Assembly: GCA_949987705.1 (NCBI GenBank)
Contig: OX465281.1
Span: 196,093,112 to 196,157,111 of the forward strand
Source: Thereva unica
Taxonomy: Eukaryota; Arthropoda; Insecta; Diptera; Therevidae
Length of the DNA stretch: 64,000 bases
Direction of reading: 5' to 3'
Position 1 is the first letter of the stretch, and every line of letters starts with the position of its first letter. This document shows, piece after piece, positions 1 through 9,704 of this stretch. The translations under genes and the position numbers were made by a program. Under the pieces are notes generated by a model. It did not search any database, was not told the DNA's origin, and was given only the letters and a program-made list of their open reading frames with translations.

Positions 1-30
1 CCATGAAAATAGGTTATACGGTTACAAAAA

Positions 31-193
31 TACAGGGTGATATGTAAAACTTTAGCAAAAAAACTTCAAAACGCCCTAGCGGCTAAACCGTTACGATTCC
101 CCCCCCCCCCCCCCACCCATACGATTTTTTGTTTGTCTATCCAAGACCTAACCACAGCCGGCCGCTTTGTAAGTTTATGTGGGACACCCTGTA
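31..193. mobile_element. Short TIR element (MITE-like), copy 1
   Basis: The segment begins TACAGGGTG and ends CACCCTGTA, which are exact inverted termini. A diverged second copy lies at 36017-36171; both share an interior reading CAAAACGCCCTAG, then GGCTAAACCGTTACGA, a C-rich patch and GTCTATCCAA. There is no coding capacity and the length is about 160 bp, as expected for a non-autonomous DNA element. The C run at 100-115 is longer than in the other copy. The superfamily is not determined. Confidence 0.6.
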
Positions 194-719
194 TATCAGT
201 CCATCGTCCAACACACATATCGATACTCTCACTGTAATACCACGTACTTGAAAAATTCAAATTTTTCAGGAAAAGCAAAGAACTGCTTTTTATCTCCTTT
301 GAAGTACTCAATAAGAGATGTTAGTTTAAATAGAATAACAGTAATAATTGTTTTCTCTTTCATGGTGTTGCAACTGCTATGTAGAGAATTTCAAGATACA
401 TAATAATCACTCAAATACAACATTTCCCTAAAAATGCTCATACGTGATATTAGAATGCTCATAGATATATTCATCGATTCTTTAATCTTTAATTACACCT
501 TTTCCGAAAGTCGCTAACTGTCTGAAGATTGGAGCTACCTTAGCTGTGACCATTATTGCTAGCAACGAAGTTTTTCAAATTTAAGGTGTTTAAAGGATTG
601 TCAAAGTAGTGCAACTGGAGAACAGCGGCTGAACGGTATTGCTCTTTTGAGTATTTCCAGGGAAATCTACGTAACGGCTAAGGTAGTAATAAAAAAAGAG
701 AGCGCTGGTTACTATCGAA
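194..719. other. Non-coding stretch, nothing recognised
   Basis: AT-rich sequence with only short incidental ORFs. I see no domain, repeat partner or RNA gene. Confidence 0.5.
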
Positions 720-767
720 ACTTGACTTCGTTGTTTTCCCCACCTGGGATGGCTCCTTGGTTGACAA

Positions 768-1747
768 TTACTGTGGCAGCGTGGCTTTTATCGGCTTCAC
801 ACGGTCTATCGAGACAGTTTTTTCCTTTCGTACCTCGTACGGCCTTTCGTAAGGTGGAGTCAATGGGCTTTTTACTTTCTCTACTCGGACGAACACATGC
901 GTTGATGATCGGAGGTCCTTCGGTATGAAATAACTTGAGTTGTTATGGCAAGATGCTGCAGTAAGTTTTATTGCTTCGAAATGTGTTTTTAACCGCGATA
1001 CGAATTCCTTCTCGTTTGCATCGTTCTTCCATGAGTCTTCGAAAAACTCTCCCGGCAAACGTAGCGCTTGACCATAGACCATCTCAGCTATCGACGCGTT
1101 GAGCTCCTCCATGAAATAGTCCCGAATTCCCAGTAAAACTGTATGTAGTTTGATCGTCCAATGGATGTCATCTAGTCCTTTCAAAGTGGCCTTTAGCGGC
1201 CGATGGAACCGCTGCACCATTCCGTTAGCGGAAGAGAGTGGTATGCTGTTGTGTGAATGTGCTTGGAACCCAGGAATCTTGTCAATTGTGCGAATAAAGA
1301 GCTTTCAAATTGTTTGCCCTGGTCCGTTGTGATCCTTGCTGGAGCCACGAAACGCATATCCACCCGGAGTAAAAATTGTAGGCTATCGTATCTGCTACCT
1401 ATCGTGAAAACCTGTCCATAATCGTCAAACAATACCTACATTGAGTTCCGTGATGGAGGAAAGTGCCCATGGACGTGTTAGAAACGGCTACAGGGTAGAT
1501 GAACTGGTGTCAGAGGACTTTTCATGTGTCTCTGAATCTTCCCGCGTTGGCACACTAAACAAGTTCTGACGTAGTTATCCTTGTTCAGCATGGGCCAGAC
1601 ATAGCGGTCTGCGATTAACTTACGTGTTGCTCTCATCCCGGGGTGAGCCAGATCGGTTCCGTATGGCCGTATGCCGTATAAACTGATTAATGAAGTTAAG
1701 TTGGCTCGTCCGGGGGGGGAGAAAGTTTCTCCCATTTCTGCTTCCAA
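768..1747 (-). pseudogene. gypsy-type integrase remnant
   Basis: Three overlapping ORFs in different frames (1747-1478, 1432-1193, 1220-768) together resemble a Ty3/gypsy integrase. The N-terminal zinc-binding region shows an HPG..ATR motif followed by CLVCQRGK, the second half of an HHCC finger. The central piece contains ITTDQGKQFES, the second catalytic Asp region of a DDE integrase. The third piece (MVYGQALRLPGEFF) resembles the C-terminal end of the core. Frame changes at about 1440 and 1210 make it non-functional. Confidence 0.82.
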
Positions 1748-1781
1748 AAAGTGGCGAAAGTATTTTATCCCAGCGTAGATC

Positions 1782-2197
1782 GGGGCCTCGGTAGTCTAGG
1801 GGTAAGGCGCCTGACTAGGTACTATCCCCAGAGGTCCCGGGTTCGATTCCCGGCGGTGCCACGGTTCTAGCCTTTCCCAATTTCCCGCCTACATAACTTT
1901 CCTTCTTTCTTCTTCCCTCTTTGCATTCCTGATTCCTCCTGTCATAGCCTTTACTAGCTCTTTTCCCCGCTCCACCAAGCGCATGTCATCGGTTGGTTGA
2001 TGAGATTCAACTCGTTTCAGGAGGCATAACACTCCAGCGCGAGTTGTTCTCGATACCCCGATGTCAGAGTCGCGAAATGGTTGGGAGTAGGTGAAATAAA
2101 AATACCGCAGCTAGGTTGTGACAGTTCTTTCCTTCACTTCTCTCTCTATCTTCCGACTAGAGCTGCTGTTCGACATTTCAAAAAAAAAAAAAAAAAA
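1782..2197 (+). mobile_element. tRNA-derived SINE, copy 1
   Basis: A tRNA-like head (about 1783-1861) carries an A-box-like TAGTCTAGGGG at 1792 and a perfect B box GGTTCGATTCC at 1840-1850. A tRNA-unrelated body follows and ends in 18 A residues (2180-2197). The same arrangement recurs in reverse orientation at 46353-46779 and 55133-55559, including body words such as GATGAGA/TCTCATC and the GGTTGGGAGTAGGTG block. RNA polymerase III transcription is inferred from the boxes. It interrupts the gypsy element. Confidence 0.85.
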
Positions 2198-2259
2198 TAC
2201 ATGGTCGACAGTACAAAGGGGCCTTCCCTAAGTCTCTAGTGTGTCACATAAAAAAAAAG

Positions 2260-2400
2260 CAATTCTCGGTCCTAAGCGCTATAGCGTTTCTCTGCCGTTG
2301 ATAACTTTCTGGAGAAAAATCCTAATGGTTGCCAGTCTCCTTGCACAAACTTTTGTAACGCCGCGCCTAAAGCCGTATCTGAAGCGTCTGTCATTAATAC
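2260..2400 (-). pseudogene. gypsy RNase H remnant
   Basis: The minus-strand translation contains TDASDTALGAAL, then PLGFFSRKLS and AEKRYSA, the conserved RNase H region of Ty3/gypsy pol. A stop codon replaces the Tyr expected before DREL. Downstream the sequence reaches the GRPL..DH region just before the SINE poly-A, so the SINE landed close to this domain. Confidence 0.78.
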
Positions 2401-2480
2401 ATTGGAAAATCTTGTAAGGCCCTGTCCATAAATCGCTGGAGCGTTTGACCGGCATTTTTTAGTCCTGTTGGTGAAATGTC

Positions 2481-2625
2481 CTAGTAACGGCTTTCGCTTG
2501 GCGGTAAGGCAAAAATGTTAGCTCCTGTGTCGACCAAAAAATGTTTATTAGATGTCCTGTCTTGCACTGATAAGCGGCTAAATCGGTGTGTGCCATTGGC
2601 TGCCGCGAAAGCCGAGGCACACTCT
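2481..2625 (-). pseudogene. gypsy aspartic protease remnant
   Basis: The minus-strand frame reads FLVDTGANIFALPP, with the catalytic DTG motif at about 2531-2517, and ends at a TAG (2483-2481). This is the usual form of the retroviral-type protease in insect gypsy-like elements. The fragment is about 45 residues, shorter than a full domain. Confidence 0.75.
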
Positions 2626-3057
2626 ATTTTAACGACGCTTGTTGAGTTTTGCTCCATGGTGGTACCAGCAATGAGTTTGCCGATTATTGTTTCGCGTGCC
2701 GGAACTGCTGCGACTACGACGTCTGTACCTGTTGGTACTGCGATCGTTTTCCTACCGATGCGATTTTAGTTGTTGGACGTTCTAGTTCTTTAACCGACTT
2801 CCAAAAAAGAGGAGGTTACTCAATTCGACGTGTAGGTATTTTGTGGTCCTGTTCACGCATAACTTTGTAACCCAATAACTTTTTTGCTTTTTTTTTGGTT
2901 CATTTGAAGGGGGAGCTTCCCACGGTGGTCCCGTTAAATTTTTTCTAAATTCTGATAACGGAGTTCGAAGTTAGACATAAAAAACTGTTAAAATTGGTTC
3001 AACCTAAACATTTCATAGGCACCGAACAAATTACTTTCTTGTTCTAAATCTGGCAGC

Positions 3058-3135
3058 AGGCCGATGGGGGAGTGGGTAGAGCGTCGGATCCTCGATTCAG
3101 CGTAGTGTGGCGTTTGCAGGTTCGATAACCGATCA
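3058..3135 (+). repeat. tRNA-like fragment, possible SINE head
   Basis: GAGTGGGTAGAGCG resembles an A box, and 55 bp later CAGGTTCGATAACC (3117-3130) resembles a B box. I cannot close a full cloverleaf or find a poly-A tail, so this is at best a decayed SINE or tRNA pseudogene. Confidence 0.35.
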
Positions 3136-3194
3136 ACTGCAAATTTTACACATACGTATAGTTTGTATGACAATACAATCTGATCATTTTGTAA

Positions 3195-3430
3195 AAAAAT
3201 CAAGATGGCGGTTCCAAGATGGCAGTCGAATTTTGCAATTGGGCTCCCTGACCTCCGAAATGGGGATCAAATGGAAGGGTGTGACAAGTAGAACACACTT
3301 CGCTATGTGGCGTCATTCAAAACCCAAAATGGCGGCCAACACAAAATGGCGTCTTACTTTTTCTTTACAACGTCCTTGTTATAGGTATCAAATGAAAGTG
3401 TATGACGAGTATAGTACAGTAAGCTATCGA
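3195..3430. repeat. AAGATGGCGG-rich dispersed-repeat type sequence
   Basis: Four copies of a RAAATGGCG/AAGATGGCGG word occur within 170 bp, followed by GGTATCAAATGAAAG. I recall such sequence as common in dispersed non-coding repeats of insects. A similar CAAGATGGCGGCC word occurs in the fold-back arms near 37150 and 38190. No coding potential. Confidence 0.4.
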
Positions 3431-5777
3431 CTTCACAATAAATATTTCTTTTAATTTCCCCCGGAGAATTTTGTTTCATATTAAATAAGTTTTTTTTTTA
3501 AATTCGTCGGAAAATATGCAAATACATTACTGCAAAAACTATTTAGCTACTGCTTAGATTTTTTTCGATGGCGCGGCGGCGTGTTATACATCTCAAAATA
3601 GATTTTAAAAGAAGAATTAGGCTTGCAATACGTACGCTGCATCGTCGGTTAAACGATACTACGGCAGCGTGTCATACTTATCGTAAAGGTAGGTTCATAC
3701 GCATCGATTTAGTTTTTTAAATTGTCTGGCGCAAGTCGAATTGTGTAAATAAACTGAGTGCAAATGACGAGTGAAAATTACCTCCATTAGTTATTGCGCA
3801 TTATATTTATACTTATCTACGCGTTATATTATGTTACATTGATTGTGATAATGTCGGAGGAGCAAGTGGTCGAACATCACCGAGATACATATATTTGGTA
3901 CAATCCAAACATTTTAAATTGTCCAAGCCAAATAGTTGAGTTCACACACAACGATCTATTTGTGCCTTGTAGGCCTACCTTAATAATTTTTTTTATATTG
4001 CCCCCGAAAAAAATGAATGGACTAAAAAGTACGAAATAAAAAAAAAATTTAAAAACCGACTTCAGAAAAAAGCCGCACAAAATGCACAAAAAAGGATGAA
4101 ATAATTGTTTGTAATTCTTAACAACATTAATCCAATCAGAATGGATCTAGAAAGAAGAATCACTTTTGAAGACGGTGCCAGGTAGTAGTTGAGTTTGATT
4201 GCACTAACTCTTGCTTCGGGAATTGTTTTCATTTCTTTGTTAGGCTTATGCCCTTAATACATCACCCACAGGTGTTAGCACCGTCTAACAGTTTTTTTGA
4301 ATACAAAGCTTTTCTTTTGAACTTTTTTTTGAAAATCCTTCTTCGACAGTTTTATTAACTTGTTTTTCACCTGTTCCACAGGCCCAATTCTATTCGAAAT
4401 ATATTCATATAATTCCTACGATTTTTCTCTTAATTATAGTGTTGAAAAATCGCAGTTTTTGTTTATTTTTAAGAAAAAGCTCAAAGAGCTCACGAAGAAA
4501 ACTCAAAAGAAAAGCTCGAAAAAAGGGTGGTTTTTAATCGTGTTTTTAAGGTGTTAAAACAAACTTTACATACATTTTCATGAAAATGGGGTTATAGTGC
4601 AACTCTTTGGGAATGAATTGGGCTCATCAAAATATTTCTAGGACCACCGTTGGCCTTGTTCAACCTTTTTTTTTTGTGAAACAGGTGTTTTTACATTTTT
4701 GAGATTTACTCGAAAAGTTACCATTATTTTTCATGAAATGTATGTAATTATTGTAGGTAGGCACCATCAGTGGCCACAATTTAAGCCCTGATACAAGGTT
4801 CTACGATAATTACACTCCCTATAATTAAATATCAAAAAAACGGCCATTTTTAATGGTTTTAGAATTTTTCTGCAAAAACCTGTTGACCGATTTCAATGGT
4901 CCAAAACTCATAGTTTTTGTCGTTTTAAGCACTATTGTGTAGTATTTTTTGTTTCCCAAAACAACATTTTTTTCGTACCCAAAACGTGAAAAAACGTGTT
5001 TTCGCTACTATTATTAGCTTTTTACCACCTGTTGCCCTGCACCAATTTTATTCAAAACACATTCATTGAATTCCTACGATTTTTCTCTTAATTATAGCGT
5101 CAAGAAATCGCAGGGTAGATTTATTTCAACTTTTTTGCTATGGCTCCTGGACTAATAACTGGAACATATAAAAAACAGAGTACTTACATAAAACGTGAGT
5201 GTAAATAAATTCATTAACAGATCAAATTGTAATTGGCAATTAACTACAGTGCTACCAACTTAAGCAAAAAAAAACTTTTGCAACAACTTGAAGATCGCTT
5301 CTGAATAACAAGAGCGAGTTTCTTAAAGATGGCGAGGCTTAGCAACCTTTGTTCCACTAATTTTAATTAAATTCAAATATCGTAGGAGTGCTTTATAATC
5401 CGACACACAAACTTCCTCTAGGCTTGCTTTAATCGAAATGTGTAGGTAATCATTTTGAAATCTCGAGGACTTCTTAAGGTGCTTCAACTTGCTCACTGAT
5501 GACTGTGCTGTAAACTTTCCAAACCCATTACCAACCTTAAGGATACCATCTAGGGTGTAGAATCAATCTCCCCCAATTTGTTATACGAGGCTGATGCCGC
5601 TATCACATTGTCATCAGGTACTCGAATTTTTATAGATTTTTTATTGTTACGCCCTCCAGCTTTGGAGTAACTTTTAAGCGACTTTAATACCTTTAATCTC
5701 GCAAATCCACCCTCCTCCAGTGCTGCCCTTAATAAATTGTTATTGTTACTCCATTTATAATCAATCTCTATTTTCAG
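3431..5777. other. Non-coding region with short dispersed repeats
   Basis: No gene recognised. A block at about 4366-4460 recurs at 5035-5120 in the same orientation, and again at 52180-52310 and 60961-61091; the shared core is CCTACGATTTTTCTCTTAAT. A second block at 4047-4165 (AAAACCGACTTCAG ... CAGAATGGAT) recurs at 8473-8586 inside the hAT-like element. If an upstream transporter exon lies here I could not see it. Confidence 0.5.
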
Positions 5778-6030
5778 CCATGATATCCTACAACGTCGTG
5801 GTCGGAGACACGTTATCGAAAGTGCTGGTGCGATTCGTTCCGTCATGGGGTACATCGATGGGGGCCGTACGATTGGGGGTGGTTTTCTTTGTAACGTTAT
5901 GCATAACAGTTCCGTTGTGCCTGTACAAAAACGTGTCGCGGTTGGCACGGGCGAGCTTCATTAGTCTGGCCTGCGTTGTCTTTATACTTTTTGCTGTTCT
6001 GCTGCGGCTAATTTCCGGAGACTACAATGT
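5778..6030 (+). CDS. SLC38A11-like amino-acid transporter, internal exon 1 of 4 seen
   Basis: Acceptor TCTATTTTCAG precedes 5778 and donor GTAAGT follows 6030. The exon enters with CC completing a split codon, then reads MISYNVVVGDTLSKV, and ends in GT (phase 2), continued at 19745. It encodes about 84 residues: the end of one membrane segment, a segment around AVRLGVVFFVTLCITVPL, a short NVSRL loop, and a segment around ISLACVVFILFAVLL. The GDTLSKV loop followed by a PLCLYKN turn is typical of the SLC38/AAAP family, closest in my recollection to SLC38A11 and insect orthologues. The family carries neutral amino acids with Na+ across membranes; substrate here is inferred. The preceding exon is not seen. 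Confidence 0.9.
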
Positions 6031-6588
6031 GTAAGTATATTTTAAATTGCACTGCTTTGGGGGTGTTTTAAACAATTTCGCCCTTTTCTTTATTTTCATT
6101 TTTTGCTACTTAAATTTATTTATGTTATTGCATGTGTGCCTCTGTGCAGATAAAGCAGCGATTACTTTTATGGGGTTACTGTTAAGACATTTGTTAGCCG
6201 TTGTAGGCAGCATTTGATACGCTTTATTTGTTTGTAAATTTTATCTAGATTTTGCATGAACAAACGCATTAAATTTTATGAGTGCGTTGTGAATGTGTAG
6301 TGGGGAACAATAAGGACTAAGCATTTATGACTTAATCTTATCGAGAATTCCTGATAATTTGAATAAAGTAACTTTTAATTATATTTTAATAGGTAATATC
6401 AGTAAAGTTTAGGAATCAGTTCACATTTTTATCAGTCTGGACCGATATACTTGTTTTAGGTGGCTTTGTTTTATCGCAAACGTCATCCTTTCATTGCAGT
6501 AGCTAATTATTTGTATTATCAATTAACGCTACTTTTACTTTCGACATTATCGAAGTTCAAGTCTAAGCAGCCTCAACGTGATTGCAAG
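6031..6588 (+). other. Start of the 13.7-kb transporter intron, nothing recognised
   Basis: AT-rich intronic sequence directly after the donor site. No repeat partner or ORF of interest seen. Confidence 0.5.
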
Positions 6589-7331
6589 AACTAGTTGGGA
6601 TGTGGGTTTGACCCCTTCGGTCCACACGATTAACTTCCCAGTATGATGCACGAAGATGGAATAAACTGACTTCTTACAAAATAGTTATACGTTTAGCACT
6701 AGTGGAAAATTGGCTAGTACATATCAGAACTGATGACAAAGAAATCACGAGAGAAGCTAATTCAAATAACTATAATAGCAGTAAATTCACAAAATTTTTG
6801 TAGAGAATTTGTTTTCCTGAACGTTAACAAACAAACATGTCCTCCGTATTTCGTTCGCTGCACTAAAGCGTTTATTCAAATTCGCATTGAGCGTGCTGAA
6901 GCGCCGTTGACAAACTGAAAAGCGAATGACTTCCTTTGGAAATTCCAAAGCTTTCCGGAGATATTGTATTAGCAAAACTGTAACTGGTAAGTACTTGTCA
7001 GACTTGACCAAAAAGAACAAATTTTTCGGTAACTACTGGAAATCCCGGGATAAACCGAAATTTCCTGAAACTGTATCACGCGTAGAAAACAATTCCCCGT
7101 CAAAAAGTGCTAATCCAAGGTTTGAAAAAATCGCGCTGTTTGTAAAGAAAGGGTAACGAAATTTTTGCACGATTTTGAAAGGTTGTCGGATTTTGACAAG
7201 TGATGTTTTGTTCGAAGGCTATCGCTGTGCAGAACCCAAAAAAGATCACTTCGTTTAGAACGGGTCCCATTCCATCAAGTTTATTAGATATTAGCAAAAC
7301 TTGTCAATTTAAGGTCTTTCTGACAATTAGC

Positions 7332-7914
7332 CGAAGTTTTTCTATTTAAACAAAAAAGGCCCGACCGAATATTATGAAATTTTTTTCAGAGCATTTCTTC
7401 GTTAATATTCTTTTTTCGGCGCCTCAATGAAGTCGATATAGTTTTTAGTTCGTGCGGTATCGTGCAGGTACAAAAATCATAAACTTCGTTTAAACAAAAA
7501 AAAAACGGCTCGACCGAATTTTATGAAAATCTTTTCAGATCATATTTTGGTTAATACTCTTCTAACGCCACCTCAACTAAGTCGATATCTTTTATAGTTC
7601 GCGCGATATCGTGCAGGTACAAAAATCTCTTATGTCATTTAAACCAAAAAACCGCTCGACCGAATATTATAAAAATCTTTTCGGATTATATTCGCTAATA
7701 CGCTTCGAACGGCACCTCAAGTCAATCAATATCCTTCGTGGTTCGGGCTGTATCGTACAGGTACAAAAATCACTTACGCCGCTTAAACAAAAAAAACGGC
7801 TCGACCGAGTTTTATGAAAATCTTTTCAGAACATATTTCGGTTAATACGCTTCGAACGACACCTCAAGGAAGTCGATATCTTTTTTGGTTCGCGCGATAT
7901 CGTGCAGGAAAAAA
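7332..7914. repeat. Minisatellite, four ~145-bp units
   Basis: The word CGACCGAATWTTATGAAA recurs at 7362, 7511, 7657 and 7802 (spacing 149, 146, 145). Each unit continues through CTCAA..AAGTCGATAT and a GCGCGATATCGTGCAGG segment. The equivalent position in the second copy of the element (about 42815-43085) has only two units. Confidence 0.8.
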
Positions 7915-7949
7915 TGACCACATACGTACGCACATACACACACACACAC

Positions 7950-9441
7950 TAGTGATGAGCAAAAGTGGTCTTGTTCTTGCAGTCTTGTCTTGTTCTTGCA
8001 CATTTTGCAAGAACAAGAACAAGACTTAGTTATGCTTGCAAGAACAAGAACAAGACTAACTGTGCAAGAACAAGACCTAGAGCAAGATTTCTTGCAAGAT
8101 TCTTGCAAAAATTCCACCTAAATTCATTCTATTAAAAACAAAAAACATAAAATTGATTATTATGCTCAAGTAATTATTATAGATACATGTATATGTGTAT
8201 ATATTTAGTATGATAATTGTAAAAGCATTTGTACATAAGTACATAATGACTTTGCATGTCAACGAGATTCAGAATCAATATTTTTGCATTTCGAAGCAAA
8301 ATTTTCCGAAAAGATTTAGGTAGATGTTCCACACTGCCTACTCTTTTTTTATCCAATTGGGTGGTCTGTTACTTTAATTCAATTTCTGGTGTTTAGGAAA
8401 CTAGTCCTTCTTCTGTTAAATCCATACAAAAATGAAGATTCCTCATATTATATTAAGATAAAAATAAAGTTTAAAAAACCGACTTCAGGAAAAAACCAAT
8501 CCCGTGATACACAAAAAAGGAAGAAATAATTGTTGGTAATTCTTAACAGCATTAATCGAATCAGAATGGATTTAGAAAGAAGAATCTATAGTATTCAGTA
8601 GTTCAAGTAGTTTATTAGAAAAGAAAAAATGCTCTAAAAAAATTCTTTTTTGAGTAACCTCTTTTGCTTTTTGGATGGCAAGGAAACTCGGACTTTTCTC
8701 AATGTATGTAATATTTTCAAGGCCTCCACATTGGTTACATCGCATCGTAAGAACGACAGGAGCGTGGGCCAGTTTTTGTATTGCTGCAAAGGGATTTAAT
8801 AATTTTTTGTGCCCATACACGACATTTCTTCTTTAATGAATCATACTTGAACAACCTAATTTTTTATAATAAGTAATGGGTATAATACTGGTTTACTTTT
8901 GCTTCAAAATATTTCCGTTGTAATTTGTAGCTTACACACTTGACAGAAAAATGTCTACGCCTAACTTGTTCCCATATGAATTTTATGTAATTTTTCAGGG
9001 GCGCAAACATAATAACTTCACCAAGAGCAGTCGTGAAACTGATTTGTTTAATAAAAAAGCCATGTGGAATTCTCACCTCAAAGGTAGTAAATTTTCGGTG
9101 TATACAAACTTTTGACGCTGACTGACTGACGCTAAAATTATAATAGTTTTAAAATCAATTTTTTGCATTTTGTTGTTTGGATATAATTTTTTTATTAAAG
9201 TCTAGGTTTTTTTCAATAACCATTTTATAAAATCAACATACAATACCTACTACATGCGAGAAAATACCTTGGCCTTGCAGTTTTGTCTTGCCTTGTCTTG
9301 GTCTTGCACATTTAGTAAGAACAAGAACAAGCCTTAGGTATATTTGCAAGAACAAGAACAAGCCTTAGGTATATTTGCAAGAACAAGAACAAGAACAAGA
9401 CTAGATTAGTCTTGTCTTGTTCTTGCGTTTGCTCATCACTA
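7950..9441. mobile_element. Non-autonomous hAT-like element
   Basis: Exact 14-bp inverted termini TAGTGATGAGCAAA / TTTGCTCATCACTA enclose 1492 bp. Inside each end is an array of CTTGTTCTTGCA / TGCAAGAACAAGA words in both orientations, like the subterminal repeats of hAT elements. It sits in a CA microsatellite, so an 8-bp duplication (ACACACAC on both sides) fits but proves little. The interior holds a dispersed repeat (8473-8586) and no recognisable transposase. The hAT assignment rests on terminus sequence and subterminal architecture. Confidence 0.7.
8473..8586. repeat. Dispersed repeat, partner of 4047-4165
   Basis: This shares AAAACCGACTTCAG, AGAAATAATTGTT, GTAATTCTTAACA and CAGAATGGATYTAGAAAGAAG with 4047-4165 in the same orientation. 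It is non-coding and lies inside the hAT-like element. Confidence 0.6.
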
Positions 9442-9704
9442 ACACACACACACACCTACTTCCTCCCAATTTTTTGCTTAAAATGCTCCTGGGACCTTGA
9501 AAGATGAAAATACGTCGAAATTTTCGATTTCGATTTTCGGACCGATTACAATAACTTCCTATAATGGGAAGTTAAAAAATCAACGTATTGATCTTGGTCT
9601 CAACTGCGCGACGTGGTCATGACGTTGTTATCAGGCACAAGTGTCTCAGTACCTACTTACTACCTACGTCTATGGTGTTTTAGGTCTCGTTATTTTGCAA
9701 AATC

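Larger units (their letters stand above)
720..2870 (-). mobile_element. Decayed Ty3/gypsy LTR retrotransposon, internal region, split by a SINE
   Basis: Read on the minus strand, pieces of a gag-pol polyprotein occur in the normal order: aspartic protease (about 2620-2481), RNase H (about 2400-2260), integrase zinc finger (1747-1478), integrase core (1432-1193) and integrase C-terminal part (1220-768). Reverse transcriptase is missing or unrecognisable. The frame is broken repeatedly, with a stop inside the RNase H piece. A SINE at 1782-2197 interrupts the element between RNase H and integrase. No LTRs were recognised. This is a dead genomic copy. Confidence 0.85.
6590..9579. mobile_element. 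Unclassified repeat element with internal ~145-bp minisatellite, copy 1
   Basis: The element starts ACTAGTTGGGATG and ends in a small hairpin (AACTTCC TATAAT GGGAAGTT) followed by A residues. A second copy with the same ends is at 42139-43245. Shared landmarks are CCCCTTCGGTCCACACGA, AACTTCCCAGTRTGATG and CGATATCGTGCAGG. It carries four ~145-bp tandem units (7332-7914), then a CA run broken by a hAT-like element at 7950-9441. An imperfect direct repeat, TCAACGTGATTG before and TCAACGTATTG after, may be a target-site duplication. No transposase or RT was seen. The A-rich end suggests a retrotransposed element, but this is uncertain. Confidence 0.6.

Noticed and set aside
100..115. C homopolymer as a regulatory or structural element
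   Set aside because: It lies in a MITE whose second copy has a short mixed stretch there; most likely microsatellite expansion or sequencing noise.
1783..1861. Functional tRNA gene
   Set aside because: A and B boxes are good, but the sequence continues into a repeated body with poly-A tail that recurs elsewhere, which is a SINE rather than a tRNA gene.
7965..8075. CRISPR-like direct repeats (CAAGAACAAGAACAAGACT words)
   Set aside because: Irregular spacing, both orientations, eukaryotic context and position just inside 14-bp TIRs show these are subterminal repeats of a hAT-like element.
8572..8820. Minus-strand ORF with CNQCGG as a zinc-finger gene
   Set aside because: A single CxxC pair inside a non-autonomous hAT-like element; no second pair and no start context.
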